Notes: generated by a model not told the origin, from the letters alone. A stretch of DNA of 64,000 bases from Bacillus albus (GCF_001884185.1 NZ_MAOE01000035.1:62001-126000); one strand, 5' to 3'. Counted from the stretch's first letter, positions 46,357-57,229 are shown. Made by a program: numbers and translations.

Positions 46357-46532
46357 TATGAGCCCTCCTGATTATATTATTTCACGCTGCATTCTCAGGG
46401 GTGGTTGTCCTTATTATGTTATGTATATGTACGTCTTTACAAAACAGTATGGTCTACATGAAAAGATTTTAAAACTTTCGCACATAACCTACCCTATTTA
46501 TTTTCAAAATAAAGGTGGAGGAGGTTTTTCGT

Positions 46533-47600
46533 GTGAAGAATCTTAAAATCATTTGGATATATCGTTTAGGATTATTGTTACTCGTATTTCTTTGTTTGCT
46601 CGTCTTTTTAAAAATTAAGCCGCTATGGGCACCGATTATTTTTGTATGTAAAGTGGCCATTACACCGTTTCTTATTGCGTGTTTTATTGCGTATTTATTG
46701 CATCCTTTAATTGAAAAAATCCATAAGGAAGGGATGCCGCGTACACTTGCTATTTTGCTCATTTACATCCTTTTCTTTGGCGGAATTGGTTATGGCATTT
46801 ATAAAGGAACGCCAGTTGTGATTAAGCAATTACAAGAAATCAATGAACAATTCCCGCAGTTTACAAAAATGTATGATTCTTGGATGGATGGCGTTACGGA
46901 ACAAACAGCGAATTTCCCGTCCTTTATTCATGAAAAGGTGAAACAAATTTTTGTCGGGGTAGAAACGAAGATACAAGCACTTTTAAATAAAGTGATGAGC
47001 ACAGCTCGTGGTGTGCTAGATTCGTTACTCATTATTTTCTTAATTCCGTTCATTGTATTTTACATATTAAAAGATTACGGTGAGTTTTATCATATCTTTT
47101 GGAAACTAGTCCCAAGTAAGTGGCGGAGTACGGGGCAAATGCTGGCGAAAGAAATTGATAAATCACTCGGAAGTTATATTCGAGGACAATTATTTGTTTG
47201 CTTAGTATTAGGGGGCGTATCTGCACTTGCCTTTTGGTTTATCGGTATGAAATATCCATTGTTACTCGGGATTATTATCGGGGTGACAGATATAATACCG
47301 TACTTTGGTCCTATTTTAGGCGCGATCCCGACATTAATGATTGCGGCAACGGTATCAACGAGTTTACTTATTAAAGCGGGGATTACGATTGCTATTTTAC
47401 AATTCGTTGAAAGTAACATTTTATCACCTTATATCGTTGGTAAGTCGCTTCGCATGCATCCTGTTATTATTATGCTAGCATTACTAGTTGGGGGAGAAGT
47501 GGCAGGGATTGTAGGATTATTAATATCAGTTCCAATTTTAGCGGTCATTCGTACAGTGATTGTTCATGTAAGGCCTCTTTGGAAAAAAGAAAATGTGTAA
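46533..47600 (+). CDS. AI-2E family transporter (YrrI-like permease)
   Basis: 355-residue membrane protein of the AI-2E/PerM family. An N-terminal helix pair, a soluble amphipathic middle (about 75-150), then the family core VVIKQLQEINEQFPQF, IIFLIPFIVFYILKDY, GSYIRGQLFVCLVLGG, GVTDIIPYFGPILGAIPT and SPYIVGKSLRMHPVIIMLAL. GTG 46533 lies 8 nt after ggaggagg; the upstream GTG 46515 is within the Shine-Dalgarno. Family members export small molecules or act as Na+/H+ antiporters; no substrate can be assigned. Confidence 0.88.
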   Translation: MKNLKIIWIYRLGLLLLVFLCLLVFLKIKPLWAPIIFVCKVAITPFLIACFIAYLLHPLIEKIHKEGMPRTLAILLIYILFFGGIGYGIYKGTPVVIKQLQEINEQFPQFTKMYDSWMDGVTEQTANFPSFIHEKVKQIFVGVETKIQALLNKVMSTARGVLDSLLIIFLIPFIVFYILKDYGEFYHIFWKLVPSKWRSTGQMLAKEIDKSLGSYIRGQLFVCLVLGGVSALAFWFIGMKYPLLLGIIIGVTDIIPYFGPILGAIPTLMIAATVSTSLLIKAGITIAILQFVESNILSPYIVGKSLRMHPVIIMLALLVGGEVAGIVGLLISVPILAVIRTVIVHVRPLWKKENV

Positions 47601-47637
47601 TAGGAAAGCCCTCTACTTATAAGAGTAGAGGGCTATG
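47601..47637. terminator. Terminator hairpin, permease / PH-domain gene
   Basis: GCCCTCTACT paired with AGTAGAGGGC around a 6-nt loop; T tracts are weak on both sides. Confidence 0.6.
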
Positions 47638-47638
47638 A

Positions 47639-47983
47639 TTATTTAGAGAGTTGCTCGTGTATTTGTTGAACGAGAGTGCTTATATCATTTGTTTGAATAT
47701 GTTTTATTCTTTTCCATTCATTATCATACATAAAGATAATTTGATTGCTGAAAAGACGCGTTTGTTCTTTTAGGTCAGAAATTTTTTCGAAAGAGTACTC
47801 CTCAAATAATGGATTCTTACCTATATCTGGTCCATAAAAGAAGAGGCGTTTGTTCGTTAAAATTAACAGTCCTGGTCTTGCGACGGAACGATAAATATAT
47901 ATATCTAATGAACAGGCCACGTAAAATAATATTTTTTCGTCAGTCGTTAACATATTTTTAGCTTTGTTCAATAAGGTTGTCAT
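47639..47983 (-). CDS. Bacterial PH-domain protein (YokE-like)
   Basis: A 114-residue cytosolic protein. LTTDEKILFYVACSLD, RPGLLILTNKRLFFYG and FEEYSFEKISDLKEQT give the beta-strand pattern of the bPH/YokE-like (PF14470-type) domain. ATG 47983 after aaaggagcg. It stands alone, convergent with the permease and divergent from alaS. Function unknown. Confidence 0.78.
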   Translation of the reverse strand: MTTLLNKAKNMLTTDEKILFYVACSLDIYIYRSVARPGLLILTNKRLFFYGPDIGKNPLFEEYSFEKISDLKEQTRLFSNQIIFMYDNEWKRIKHIQTNDISTLVQQIHEQLSK

Positions 47984-48161
47984 TATAATCGCTCCTTTAT
48001 TATTAATAATTTAATTATAACAAAAATGTAATGTTCAGAAAAGTTCGTAGAGATAGTACAATTTAGTAATACATGCATAATATATGAAAAGGCTGTTAAG
48101 AATGAATAGTAGAATAGCTATGATTAATAAGCAATTGATATAATATAAATGATTATCTACA
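47984..48161. other. AT-rich intergenic region before alaS
   Basis: Contains the minus-strand Shine-Dalgarno of the PH-domain gene. No other structure or coding signal recognised. Confidence 0.5.
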
Positions 48162-48191
48162 TTGACAAACTTAAGAGAATTCTATTATATT
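48162..48191 (+). promoter_or_regulatory. Sigma-A promoter of alaS
   Basis: TTGACA (48162-48167), then TATATT (48186-48191) at 18 bp, or TTATAT at 17 bp. Confidence 0.7.
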
Positions 48192-48197
48192 TAGTCA

Positions 48198-48441
48198 TAT
48201 AATACATTAAATCAATGACGGAACAAGTACGTTACAGTCCATTTATAGAGAGAAGCTTCCATATGGCTGAAAGAAGCTTTAAATGAAGGGTAACAGAAAG
48301 CTAATCCTGAGAGCAGCTAATCACTGCCGTCTTGCCACGTTACGGCACCATGAGGTGATGAATTGATTGTTATAATCAATTCATAATTAGGGTGGTATCG
48401 CGAGTTAACTCTCGTCCCTTTTATAGGGGCGGGAGTTTTTT
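48198..48441 (+). promoter_or_regulatory. T-box leader of alaS
   Basis: Stem I opens with GACGG pairing to CCGTC. The specifier-loop AAGTA lies on its 5' side and GCC (Ala, 48326-48328) at the matching point on the 3' side. T-box agggtggtatcgcg at 48389-48402. Terminator CTCTCGTCCC with GGGGCGGGAG and T6. It senses uncharged alanine tRNA and controls only alaS. Confidence 0.9.
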
Positions 48442-48462
48442 ATATTTAAGGAGGAAAATACA

Positions 48463-51105
48463 ATGAAACAACTAACAGGCGCACAAATTCGTCAAATGTT
48501 TTTAGACTTTTTCCAAGAAAAAGGGCATGCAGTAGAACCTAGTGCATCACTAGTTCCACATGAAGATCCATCTCTTTTATGGATTAATAGTGGTGTAGCA
48601 ACATTAAAGAAATATTTTGATGGACGTGTAATTCCGCAAAATCCTCGTATTACAAATGCTCAAAAATCAATTCGTACAAACGATATTGAGAACGTAGGGA
48701 AAACAGCTCGTCATCATACATTCTTTGAAATGTTAGGAAACTTCTCAATCGGTGATTACTTTAAAGAAGAAGCAATTACTTGGGCTTGGGAATTCTTAAC
48801 GAGCGACAAATGGATCGGATTCGATAAAGAATTACTATCGGTTACAATCCATCCAGAAGATGAAGAAGCATTCAAAATTTGGAATGAGAAAATGGGAGTT
48901 CCAAAAGAGCGCATCATCCGTTTAGAAGAAAACTTCTGGGATATCGGTGAGGGACCAAGTGGACCGAATACAGAGATTTTCTATGACCGCGGAGAAGCTT
49001 ACGGTAATGACTTTAGTGACCCAGAATTATATCCAGGCGGAGAAAACGAGCGTTACTTAGAAGTATGGAACCTTGTATTCTCTCAATTTAACCATAATCC
49101 AGACGGTTCATATACACCGCTTCCTAAGAAAAACATCGATACAGGGATGGGTCTAGAGCGTATGACATCTATCGTTCAAGATGTACCTACAAACTTTGAC
49201 ACAGACTTATTCATGCCAATGATTGGTGCGACAGAAACAATCTCTGGTGAGAAATATCGCAATGGTGACTTAGAAAAAGATATGGCGTTTAAAGTAATCG
49301 CTGACCATATCCGTACAGTAACATTCGCTGTTGGTGACGGCGCTCTTCCATCTAACGAAGGCCGTGGTTATGTATTACGTCGTTTATTACGCCGTGCTGT
49401 TCGTTACTCTAAGAAATTAAACATCAACCGTCCATTCATGTTTGAATTAGTACCGGTTGTTGGAGAAGTAATGAAAGACTTCTATCCAGAAGTACTTGAA
49501 AAGAAAGATTTCATCGCAAAAGTTGTGAAAAATGAAGAAGAGCGTTTCCACGAAACACTTCATGATGGTGAAGCAATTTTAGCTGAAGTTATCGCAAAAG
49601 CAAAAGAAGAAAAAACAACTGTTATTTCTGGAGTAGATGCGTTCCGTCTATATGACACATACGGTTTCCCAATTGAATTAACAGAAGAATATGCAGAAGA
49701 AGCTGGTATGACAGTTGATCAAGAAGGCTTTGAAAATGAAATGGAAAAACAACGTGAGCGCGCACGTGCTGCTCGTCAAGACGTTGATTCTATGCAAGTT
49801 CAAGGCGGTGTCCTTGGAGAAGTGAAAGTAGCGAGTGAGTTCGTTGGTTACGGTACAGTTGCAACAGAAAGTAACGTTGTTGCACTTGTGAAAAACGGCG
49901 AATACACAGACAGCTTACAAGCTGGTGAAGAAGGACAATTAATGCTTAATGTAACACCATTCTATGCTGAGAGCGGCGGACAAATTGCAGACCGTGGTTA
50001 CCTTCTAGCTGACGGTGTGAAAGTTCTTGTAAAAGATGTACAAAAAGCACCAAACGGTCAAAACTTGCACAAAGTTGTTGTTGAAGAAGGTACATTAACG
50101 AAAGATGCAGCTGTGAAAGCTATTATCGATACGAAAAACCGTGGTAGCGTTGTGAAAAACCATACAGCAACTCACTTACTACACCAAGCATTAAAAGATG
50201 TACTTGGAACGCACGTTAACCAAGCAGGTTCTCTAGTAACTTCTGAACGTTTACGCTTTGACTTCTCTCACTTCGGTCAAGTACAAGCTGACGAATTAGA
50301 AAAAATTGAGCGTATCGTAAACGAGAAAATTTGGGAAAGTATTGATGTTGAGATTTCTCAAAAAGCAATCGAAGAAGCGAAAGAAATGGGTGCAATGGCA
50401 TTATTCGGTGAAAAATACGGTGATGTTGTACGCGTTGTACAAGTTGGCGATTACAGCTTAGAGCTTTGTGGTGGTTGTCACGTTGATAACACAGCTTCTA
50501 TCGGTATTTTCAAAATTGTTGCTGAGTCTGGTATCGGTGCAGGAACTCGTCGTATTGAGGCGGTAACTGGTAAGTCTGCTTATGAATTAATGAACGACCA
50601 AGTAGGTTTATTAAAAGAAGCAGCAGGAAAAATGAAAACAAATCCGAAAGACATTTTAACAAGAGTAGATGGTTTATTTGCTGAAGTAAAACAACTTCAA
50701 AAAGAAAACGAATCTCTTGCAGCGAAATTAAGCAATATTGAAGCTGGAAACTTAACTGATTCAGTAATGACAGTTGATGGCGTAAATGTATTAGCGGCAA
50801 AAGTAAATGTTGCAGATATGAACAACTTACGTACGATGATGGATGACCTAAAAAATAAATTAGAATCTGCAGTTGTCGTATTAGCGTCTGTAAATGATGA
50901 CAAAGTAAACATCTTAGCTGGCGTAACGAAAGATTTAATTAGCCAAGGATACCATGCTGGTAAACTTGTGAAAGAAGTAGCTTCTCGTTGTGGCGGTGGC
51001 GGTGGTGGCCGTCCTGATATGGCACAAGCGGGCGGTAAAAACCCAGCGCAAGTTGAGGAAGCTTTAGCATTTGTACAAGAGTACGTTAAATCTGTTTCAA
51101 AATAA
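48463..51105 (+). CDS. alaS: Alanyl-tRNA synthetase
   Basis: Class II synthetase, 880 residues: aminoacylation domain starting [20 protein letters not shown], editing domain with [11 protein letters not shown] (about 567) and the CGGCHVDNT zinc-binding end (about 668), and the C-terminal C-Ala domain with glycine-rich [15 protein letters not shown] (about 846). ATG 48463 after aaggagg. A GGGAG/CTCCC hairpin without T run (51127-51153) follows. Confidence 0.97.
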   Translation: MKQLTGAQIRQMFLDFFQEKGHAVEPSASLVPHEDPSLLWINSGVATLKKYFDGRVIPQNPRITNAQKSIRTNDIENVGKTARHHTFFEMLGNFSIGDYFKEEAITWAWEFLTSDKWIGFDKELLSVTIHPEDEEAFKIWNEKMGVPKERIIRLEENFWDIGEGPSGPNTEIFYDRGEAYGNDFSDPELYPGGENERYLEVWNLVFSQFNHNPDGSYTPLPKKNIDTGMGLERMTSIVQDVPTNFDTDLFMPMIGATETISGEKYRNGDLEKDMAFKVIADHIRTVTFAVGDGALPSNEGRGYVLRRLLRRAVRYSKKLNINRPFMFELVPVVGEVMKDFYPEVLEKKDFIAKVVKNEEERFHETLHDGEAILAEVIAKAKEEKTTVISGVDAFRLYDTYGFPIELTEEYAEEAGMTVDQEGFENEMEKQRERARAARQDVDSMQVQGGVLGEVKVASEFVGYGTVATESNVVALVKNGEYTDSLQAGEEGQLMLNVTPFYAESGGQIADRGYLLADGVKVLVKDVQKAPNGQNLHKVVVEEGTLTKDAAVKAIIDTKNRGSVVKNHTATHLLHQALKDVLGTHVNQAGSLVTSERLRFDFSHFGQVQADELEKIERIVNEKIWESIDVEISQKAIEEAKEMGAMALFGEKYGDVVRVVQVGDYSLELCGGCHVDNTASIGIFKIVAESGIGAGTRRIEAVTGKSAYELMNDQVGLLKEAAGKMKTNPKDILTRVDGLFAEVKQLQKENESLAAKLSNIEAGNLTDSVMTVDGVNVLAAKVNVADMNNLRTMMDDLKNKLESAVVVLASVNDDKVNILAGVTKDLISQGYHAGKLVKEVASRCGGGGGGRPDMAQAGGKNPAQVEEALAFVQEYVKSVSK

Positions 51106-51126
51106 AGAGATAGTAGTGTACAATGG

Positions 51127-51153
51127 TAGGGAGAGGAGAAGTTCTTCTCCCTA
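51127..51153 (+). terminator. Hairpin after alaS without T tract
   Basis: TAGGGAG paired with CTCCCTA extended by four further pairs. It may attenuate readthrough into ireB. Confidence 0.4.
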
Positions 51154-51181
51154 TACTTACTATATAAGTGAGGTGCTTGAA

Positions 51182-51448
51182 ATGGACGGTTTTGATAAAA
51201 CAATGAAGTTTAGCATTCAAGATGAAAAACAGAGTGTCCATGTTAATGATGTACTTTTAACTGTGTATGATGCACTTCAAGAAAAAGGCTATAATCCGAT
51301 TAACCAAATCGTCGGTTATTTATTAAGTGGAGACCCAGCATACATACCTCGCCATAAAGATGCACGAAGCATCATTCGCAAGCTTGAACGTGATGAATTA
51401 ATTGAAGAGCTTGTGAAGTCTTACTTGAAACATCATCGTGAGGAGTAA
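51182..51448 (+). CDS. ireB: IreB family regulatory phosphoprotein (YrzL)
   Basis: An 88-residue DUF965/IreB protein ([20 protein letters not shown] start, then [20 protein letters not shown]). In Enterococcus, IreB is a substrate of the PASTA kinase IreK and affects cephalosporin resistance; the role in Bacillus is open. ATG 51182 after gtgaggtg; the frame is open further upstream into alaS, but without start signals. Followed 3 nt later by ruvX. Confidence 0.93.
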   Translation: MDGFDKTMKFSIQDEKQSVHVNDVLLTVYDALQEKGYNPINQIVGYLLSGDPAYIPRHKDARSIIRKLERDELIEELVKSYLKHHREE

Positions 51449-51451
51449 TTT

Positions 51452-51865
51452 ATGCGGATATTAGGTTTAGATGTAGGTACAAAAACAGTCGGAGTTGCAA
51501 TTAGTGACGAAATGGGCTGGACAGCACAAGGACTTGAAACAATCAAGATTAACGAAGAACGAGGTCAATTTGGTTTTGACCGCATTTCTGAGTTAGTAAA
51601 ACAGTATGATGTGGACAAGATAGTAGTAGGTTTACCTAAAAATATGAATGGTACAATTGGCCCGCGTGGTGAAGCGTGCCAACAATTTGCAGAAAACCTA
51701 CGAGAGCTGTTACAATTAGACGTTGTAATGTGGGACGAGCGTTTGTCAACGATGGCAGCGGAACGTCTACTCATTTCAGCTGATGTAAGCCGTAAGAAGC
51801 GAAAGCAAGTAATCGATAAGATGGCAGCAGTCGTAATCTTACAAGGATTTTTAGATAGTAAATAA
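51452..51865 (+). CDS. ruvX: Putative pre-16S rRNA nuclease / Holliday junction resolvase-like YqgF
   Basis: 137-residue RNase H-fold protein (YrrK, YqgF family). Active-site signatures [16 protein letters not shown] at the N-terminus, [12 protein letters not shown] in the middle and [14 protein letters not shown] (about residue 93) with acidic residues. E. coli YqgF processes the 5' end of 16S rRNA; the resolvase name is historical. It lies in the conserved ireB-ruvX-yrzB trio. Confidence 0.92.
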   Translation: MRILGLDVGTKTVGVAISDEMGWTAQGLETIKINEERGQFGFDRISELVKQYDVDKIVVGLPKNMNGTIGPRGEACQQFAENLRELLQLDVVMWDERLSTMAAERLLISADVSRKKRKQVIDKMAAVVILQGFLDSK

Positions 51866-51877
51866 GAGGTGACCAAA

Positions 51878-52156
51878 ATGGAAGAAAATCAAATTACAAT
51901 TGTAGACGAAAAAGGTAACGAACATTTATGTGAAATTATTTTCACTTTTGATGCTGAAAAATTTGGCAAAAAATCATACGTAGTCTTCTCTCCAATCGGT
52001 GAAGTAGACGAAGATGGAGACCAAATTTATGATGCAATGGCTTATGAGCAAAATGAAGAAGAGGGCGGAAGTTTACTTCCAATCGAATCTGAAGAAGAGT
52101 GGGAAATGGTACAAGAAATGTTCAACACTCTAGCTGATGAGCAAGAAGCTGAATAA
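51878..52156 (+). CDS. DUF1292 acidic protein (YrzB)
   Basis: 92-residue highly acidic protein, start ATG 51878 with aagaggtga upstream (GTG 51869 overlaps it). ITIVDEKGNEHLCEIIFTF, SYVVFSPIGEVDEDG and the C-terminal EEEWEMVQEMFNTL are DUF1292 hallmarks. Third gene of the alaS-side trio, closed by a terminator. Function unknown. Confidence 0.9.
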   Translation: MEENQITIVDEKGNEHLCEIIFTFDAEKFGKKSYVVFSPIGEVDEDGDQIYDAMAYEQNEEEGGSLLPIESEEEWEMVQEMFNTLADEQEAE

Positions 52157-52166
52157 TAAGTACTGA

Positions 52167-52199
52167 AAAGGTGGACGATATATCGTCCATCTTTTTTTA
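52167..52199 (+). terminator. Terminator of ireB-ruvX-yrzB
   Basis: GGTGGACGAT paired with ATCGTCCATC, followed by seven T. Confidence 0.85.
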
Positions 52200-52373
52200 T
52201 ATGTAAAATGAAAGATTTTTTGTCGAAACTGCGTAATCCTTTGTAGTATAATGAGACGGATTGTAGAAAAATAAAGTATCTGTCAAAAATGATAGGTAAG
52301 TTTATTGTGATTTTTCATCGTGTTGTATAGAAAGATGTACATATGGCCTACAATTGAATAAGGAGGAAGAGTT

Positions 52374-53444
52374 TTGGTAGAGAATCAAGTGAAAAAGAAG
52401 CGTAGACGCATTTTTTTATTTTCGATTATTGCACTGCTTTTAGTTTGTGGTTCAGTCTATGCGTATATTTCATCCGCATTGGGACCAGTTGATAGCGGGA
52501 ATAAAAAAGAGATTGAAGTAGAAATTCCAAAAGGATCATCTACTAGTAAAATTGGTGAGATTTTAGAAGAAAAAGGTGCTGTGAAAAACGGTACAGTTTT
52601 TAGTTTTTATACAAAGGCTAAATCGAAAAATTTACAAGCGGGTACATATTTATTAAATCCTTCAATGAGTGTGAAAGATGTTATTGAACAAATGTCATCT
52701 GGTAACGTTCATCGTCCAGCTCTTTATAAAGTGACGATAAAAGAAGGTGCGCAAGTAACTGAAATTGCAGAAACGGTTGCAAACGAATTAAAGTGGAATA
52801 AAGATGATGTTGTACGTCAATTGAACGATAAAGCATTTATTCAAAAAATGCAGCAAAAGTATCCGAAGTTGTTAACGGATAAAATATTTGATAGCAATAT
52901 TAAATATCCATTAGAAGGTTATTTATATCCTGCGACGTACTCTTTCTATAAAAAAGATACGACGTTAGAAGAAATTGTAATTCCAATGCTTGAGAAAACG
53001 AATGCAATCATTGTTCAAAACGAGGCAAAAATGAAAGCAAAGAACTGGGATGTTCATCAGCTTCTAACATTGTCTTCACTTATTGAAGAAGAGGCAACAG
53101 GCTTTACAGATCGTCAAAAGATCTCTAGTGTCTTTTATAATCGTTTAGCGAAAGGTATGCCTCTGCAAACTGATCCAACGGTATTATACGCACTTGGAAA
53201 GCATAAGCAACGTGTATTATACGAAGATTTAAAGATAAACTCACCGTACAATACGTATGTTGTAAAAGGATTGCCAGTTGGCCCGATTGCAAATTCTGGT
53301 AAACATTCAGTGGAAGCAGCGTTAGAGCCTGCTCAAACAGATTATTATTATTTCTTAGCTGCACCAACTGGTGAAGTGTACTATGCGAAAACTTTGGAAG
53401 AGCATAATGCACTAAAGCAAAAATATATTACGAAAAAACAGTGA
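52374..53444 (+). CDS. mltG: Endolytic murein transglycosylase MltG (YrrL)
   Basis: Membrane-anchored lytic transglycosylase that cleaves nascent glycan strands. 356 residues: basic N-terminus, one membrane helix (RIFLFSIIALLLVCGSVYAY), a LysM-like segment (EVEIPKGSSTSKIGEILEEK) and the YceG catalytic domain with the conserved LSSLIEEEATG and QTDPTVLYALG. The catalytic Glu lies in the former. TTG start at 52374 after aaggaggaaga. It begins the yrrL-yrrM-yrrN-yrrO-udk-greA order known from B. subtilis, though a terminator intervenes. Confidence 0.93.
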   Translation: MVENQVKKKRRRIFLFSIIALLLVCGSVYAYISSALGPVDSGNKKEIEVEIPKGSSTSKIGEILEEKGAVKNGTVFSFYTKAKSKNLQAGTYLLNPSMSVKDVIEQMSSGNVHRPALYKVTIKEGAQVTEIAETVANELKWNKDDVVRQLNDKAFIQKMQQKYPKLLTDKIFDSNIKYPLEGYLYPATYSFYKKDTTLEEIVIPMLEKTNAIIVQNEAKMKAKNWDVHQLLTLSSLIEEEATGFTDRQKISSVFYNRLAKGMPLQTDPTVLYALGKHKQRVLYEDLKINSPYNTYVVKGLPVGPIANSGKHSVEAALEPAQTDYYYFLAAPTGEVYYAKTLEEHNALKQKYITKKQ

Positions 53445-53450
53445 AATGGG

Positions 53451-53488
53451 GAGGGATAGCGAAAAAGGTCGCACATCCCTCTTTTTTG
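53451..53488 (+). terminator. Terminator of mltG
   Basis: GAGGGAT...ATCCCTC with inner GCGA/TCGC, then TTTTTT. Confidence 0.75.
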
Positions 53489-53646
53489 TGGTAAAATATA
53501 TCGGGTTAAAAACTGGCAGAAGAATCGTTTTTAATATCAAAACGGGACGTACAAGCTAAGGGTAAAGCTGGCTTGTATTTTTATTGCATTCTATGTGTGA
53601 AAAGACGTCATAGAGGCACTTCTCCATGTAAATAAGGAGGACCATT

Positions 53647-54288
53647 ATGGAGGATGCAGTTAACGAGTACCTATTATCATTTATTGATCCGAAAGATAAA
53701 TTAATTCTTGAAATGGAAGATTATGCGAAAGAAAACCATGTGCCGATTATGGATCGACTTGGAATGGAATTTATGTTGCAATTTTTACGTTTAATTGGAC
53801 CAAAAAGCATTTTAGAGCTTGGTACAGCAATTGGCTATTCTAGTATTCGTATGATGCAAGCTATTCCAAATTCTCGCATTGTGACAGTTGAGCGCAATCG
53901 CGAGCGATATGAAAAAGCACTTGAATATATAGAACGTTCACCAGTTAAAGAGCGTATTTCCGTTATTTACGGTGATGCGTTAGAAACAGGCGAACAAGTA
54001 AAAGAACACGGAACATTTGACGTTATTTTTATTGATGCAGCAAAAGGACAATATCGTCGCTTTTTTGACTTATATGAACCGTTATTAAATCCTGGTGGCG
54101 TAATTATTTCAGATAATGTTATGTACCATGGCCTTGTAACGACGAAAGAGAAAATTGAAAACAGACGTACACGTGGTTTAATCCGTCGTATTAAGACGTA
54201 CAATGAATGGCTTATGAACCATGAAGGATATGATACAACGATTTTCCCAATTGGTGATGGAGTAGCTGTTAGTAAAAAGAGAGGGTGA
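53647..54288 (+). CDS. trmR: tRNA 5-hydroxyuridine methyltransferase (YrrM)
   Basis: AdoMet-dependent O-methyltransferase, 213 residues, of the caffeoyl-CoA/catechol OMT-like family: ILELGTAIGYSSIRMMQAI (AdoMet loop, about residue 57), TVERNRERYEKA, DVIFIDAAKGQYRRFF, GGVIISDNVMYHG. The B. subtilis orthologue TrmR methylates ho5U34 to mo5U34 in tRNA. The two following U32 genes make ho5U, so the three form one pathway. ATG 53647 after aaggaggacc. Confidence 0.92.
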   Translation: MEDAVNEYLLSFIDPKDKLILEMEDYAKENHVPIMDRLGMEFMLQFLRLIGPKSILELGTAIGYSSIRMMQAIPNSRIVTVERNRERYEKALEYIERSPVKERISVIYGDALETGEQVKEHGTFDVIFIDAAKGQYRRFFDLYEPLLNPGGVIISDNVMYHGLVTTKEKIENRRTRGLIRRIKTYNEWLMNHEGYDTTIFPIGDGVAVSKKRG

Positions 54289-54295
54289 CCAAGGT

Positions 54296-55225
54296 ATGAA
54301 GAAACCTGAATTGTTAGTAACGCCAAAAGCAGTGGCGGATATCGAACCTCTTGCGAAAGCAGGAGCAGATGCGGTAATGATCGGTGAGCAAAAGTTTGGT
54401 TTACGTTTAGCAGGGGAATTTTCACGTGAAGATGTGAAACAAGCTGTGAAGATTGCACATGAAAATGGTGTAAAAGTATACGTAGCAATGAACGCGATGT
54501 TCCACAATGATAAAGTAGAAGAATTAACAGATTATGTTGCATTTTTAAACGAAGTACATGTAGATGCAATTGTTTTCGGAGATCCAGCAGTATTAATGGC
54601 GGTTCGCGAAGTAGCGCCAAATATGCAATTGCACTGGAATACAGAAACGACAGCAACAAACTGGTTTACTTGTAACTACTGGGGACAAAGAGGAGCAAAA
54701 CGTGCTGTATTAGCTCGTGAGCTTAGCTTAGATGAAATTGTTGAATTAAAAGAAAATGCTGAAGTGGAACTTGAAGTGCAAATTCACGGTATGACTTGTA
54801 TGTTCCAATCGAAGCGTTCATTAGTAGGAAACTACTTTGAATATCAAGGACGTAATCTTGACATTGAAAAGAAAAAATATGAAGAGAATATGTTCTTATA
54901 TGACCCAGAGCGTAACAACAAATATCCAATTTATGAAGATGAAAATGGTACTCACATTATGAGTCCAAACGATATTTGTTTCATTGATGAGTTAGAAGAG
55001 TTAATTGATGCTGAAGTTGATAGCTTAAAAGTTGATGGTGTACTAAAAAGCTCTGCATACATTATTGAGGTAACGAAGAAATATCGTAAAGCAATTGATT
55101 TATGTGTAGAAGATCGTGATGCGTATTATGACGTGAAAGACGATTTATATAAAGAGATAGAAGAAATGCAACCAGTAAATCGTCCGTTAGATACGGGATT
55201 CTTCTTTAAAGAGACGGTTTACTAA
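54296..55225 (+). CDS. trhP1: Peptidase U32-like tRNA hydroxylation protein (YrrN)
   Basis: 309-residue U32-family protein. ELLVTPKAVADIEPLAKAGA, MIGEQKFGLR and the DEIVELKENAEVELEVQIHG block are typical, as is DICFIDELEELIDAEVDSLK. Despite the peptidase name, B. subtilis YrrN with YrrO (TrhP1, TrhP2) is required for 5-hydroxylation of wobble uridine, probably using prephenate-derived chemistry. It has fewer conserved cysteines than its partner. ATG 54296, 7 nt after trmR. Confidence 0.88.
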   Translation: MKKPELLVTPKAVADIEPLAKAGADAVMIGEQKFGLRLAGEFSREDVKQAVKIAHENGVKVYVAMNAMFHNDKVEELTDYVAFLNEVHVDAIVFGDPAVLMAVREVAPNMQLHWNTETTATNWFTCNYWGQRGAKRAVLARELSLDEIVELKENAEVELEVQIHGMTCMFQSKRSLVGNYFEYQGRNLDIEKKKYEENMFLYDPERNNKYPIYEDENGTHIMSPNDICFIDELEELIDAEVDSLKVDGVLKSSAYIIEVTKKYRKAIDLCVEDRDAYYDVKDDLYKEIEEMQPVNRPLDTGFFFKETVY

Positions 55226-55243
55226 ACGAGGAGGGTGTAGGAA

Positions 55244-56524
55244 ATGACTGTACAAGAAATTTCACGAGTGATCGATGGCAAACGCGTTATTGTGAAGAAA
55301 CCTGAACTGTTAATCCCTGCGGGTAACTTAGAAAAATTAAAAGTAGCTATCCATTACGGGGCAGATGCTGTATATTTAGGTGGACAAGAATTTGGTCTTC
55401 GTTCGAATGCAGGTAACTTTACACTGGAAGAAATGGCAGAAGGTGTGGAATTTGCAAAGAAATATGGAGCAAAAATATATGTAACAACAAATATCTTTGC
55501 ACATAATGAAAATATGGACGGGCTAGAGGAATATTTAAAAGGGATTGAAAAAGCTGGCGTAACGGGAATTATCGTTGCTGATCCGCTTATTATTGAGACT
55601 TGTAAACGTGTGGCGCCTTCTGTTGAGGTGCATTTAAGTACACAACAATCACTATCCAACTGGAAAGCAGCACAGTATTGGAAAGAAGAAGGTTTACATC
55701 GTCTTGTATTAGCTCGTGAAGCAAGCTATGAAGAAATGAAAGAAATTAAAGAAAAAGTGGATATTGAAATTGAAGCATTCGTCCATGGTGCAATGTGTAT
55801 TGCCTATTCAGGAAGATGTACGTTAAGTAACCATATGACGGCGCGTGACTCTAACCGTGGTGGTTGTTGTCAATCTTGCCGCTGGGACTATGATTTAGTT
55901 CAAACAGTATCACAACATAAAGATGCAAAAGAGCTTCCTTTATTCCAAGAAGAAGATGCTCACTTTGCAATGAGTCCAAAAGACTTAAATTTAATTTTAT
56001 CAATTCCGAAAATGATTGAAATTGGCATTGATAGCTTAAAAGTTGAAGGACGTATGAAATCAATCCATTACGTAGCGACTGTAGCGACAGTATATCGTAA
56101 AGTAATTGATGCATATTGTGCGGATCCTGATAACTTTGAGTTTAAACAAGAGTGGTTAGATGAGCTTGATAAATGTGCAAATCGTGATACAGCTCCTGCA
56201 TTCTTTGAAGGGGTTCCAGGACATCAAGAGCAAATGTTTGGAAATCATAGTAAGAAAACAACGTATGATTTCGCTGGTTTAGTGTTAGATTATAATGAAG
56301 AAACGGGCATCGTAACGATTGAGCAACGTAATCATTTCAAACCAGGACATGAAGTGGAGTTCTTTGGACCAGAAATAGAAAACTTTACACAAACGGTGGA
56401 GAAAATTTGGGATGAGGATGGAAACGAATTAGATGCAGCGAGACATCCGTTGCAAATCGTGAAATTCAAAGTGGATCAACGAGTGTATGTGAATAATATG
56501 ATGCGCAAAAGCATACTTCAATAA
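55244..56524 (+). CDS. trhP2: Peptidase U32-family tRNA hydroxylation protein (YrrO)
   Basis: 426-residue U32 protein. The signature is [20 protein letters not shown] (about residues 181-200), followed by [16 protein letters not shown], whose cysteines suit an iron-sulfur cluster. The C-terminal U32 beta domain (about 340-426) ends [12 protein letters not shown]-like. Acts with the preceding gene in ho5U34 formation in tRNA. ATG 55244 after aggagggtg, 18 nt from trhP1. Confidence 0.9.
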   Translation: MTVQEISRVIDGKRVIVKKPELLIPAGNLEKLKVAIHYGADAVYLGGQEFGLRSNAGNFTLEEMAEGVEFAKKYGAKIYVTTNIFAHNENMDGLEEYLKGIEKAGVTGIIVADPLIIETCKRVAPSVEVHLSTQQSLSNWKAAQYWKEEGLHRLVLAREASYEEMKEIKEKVDIEIEAFVHGAMCIAYSGRCTLSNHMTARDSNRGGCCQSCRWDYDLVQTVSQHKDAKELPLFQEEDAHFAMSPKDLNLILSIPKMIEIGIDSLKVEGRMKSIHYVATVATVYRKVIDAYCADPDNFEFKQEWLDELDKCANRDTAPAFFEGVPGHQEQMFGNHSKKTTYDFAGLVLDYNEETGIVTIEQRNHFKPGHEVEFFGPEIENFTQTVEKIWDEDGNELDAARHPLQIVKFKVDQRVYVNNMMRKSILQ

Positions 56525-56541
56525 GAAAGAGTGGTAGTCGA

Positions 56542-57180
56542 ATGGGGACGAATAAGCCTGTTGTAATTGGAATTGCTGGTGGTTCGGGATCAGGTAAAAC
56601 GAGTGTAACGAAAGCGATTTTTGACCATTTTAAAGGTCATTCTATTTTAATCTTGGAGCAAGATTATTATTACAAAGATCAAAGCCATTTACCAATGGAA
56701 GAGCGTTTAAAAACAAATTATGATCATCCGCTTGCGTTTGATAATGATCTGTTAATTGAACATTTGCAGCAGTTGCTTGCATATGAGCAAATTGATAAGC
56801 CTGTATATGACTATACATTGCATACGCGTTCAGAAGAAATTATTCCAGTTGAGCCGAAAGATGTAATCATTTTAGAAGGAATTCTTATTTTAGAAGACCC
56901 ACGTCTTTGTGAGTTAATGGACATTAAGTTATTCGTTGATACAGATGCAGATCTTCGTATTTTACGCCGCATGCAGCGTGATATTAAAGAACGCGGTCGT
57001 ACGATGGATTCAGTTATTGATCAATACGTAAACGTTGTACGTCCAATGCACAATCAATTTATTGAGCCTTCTAAGAAATTTGCGGATATTATTATCCCTG
57101 AAGGTGGACAAAACCACGTTGCAATTGATATTATGGTTACAAAAATTGCAACAATTCTTGAACAAAAAGTAAATTTGTAA
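56542..57180 (+). CDS. udk: Uridine kinase
   Basis: Phosphorylates uridine and cytidine. 212 residues, P-loop [18 protein letters not shown] at the N-terminus, [25 protein letters not shown] and [21 protein letters not shown] 56542 after gaaagagtgg, 17 nt from trhP2. Followed by a long perfect hairpin (57203-57229). Confidence 0.96.
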   Translation: MGTNKPVVIGIAGGSGSGKTSVTKAIFDHFKGHSILILEQDYYYKDQSHLPMEERLKTNYDHPLAFDNDLLIEHLQQLLAYEQIDKPVYDYTLHTRSEEIIPVEPKDVIILEGILILEDPRLCELMDIKLFVDTDADLRILRRMQRDIKERGRTMDSVIDQYVNVVRPMHNQFIEPSKKFADIIIPEGGQNHVAIDIMVTKIATILEQKVNL

Positions 57181-57202
57181 TAGCATAGTAAAAGATATGC
57201 GG

Positions 57203-57229
57203 TAGGAAGGGATTTTTTCCCTTCCTATC
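57203..57229 (+). terminator. Hairpin after udk
   Basis: TAGGAAGGG paired with CCCTTCCTA around a T-rich loop. No T tract after it, so termination may be partial. Confidence 0.55.

Noticed and set aside
51071-51181. N-terminal extension of IreB into alaS
   Set aside because: IreB starts at DGFDKTMKF with aggtg upstream; the extension overlaps alaS and a hairpin.
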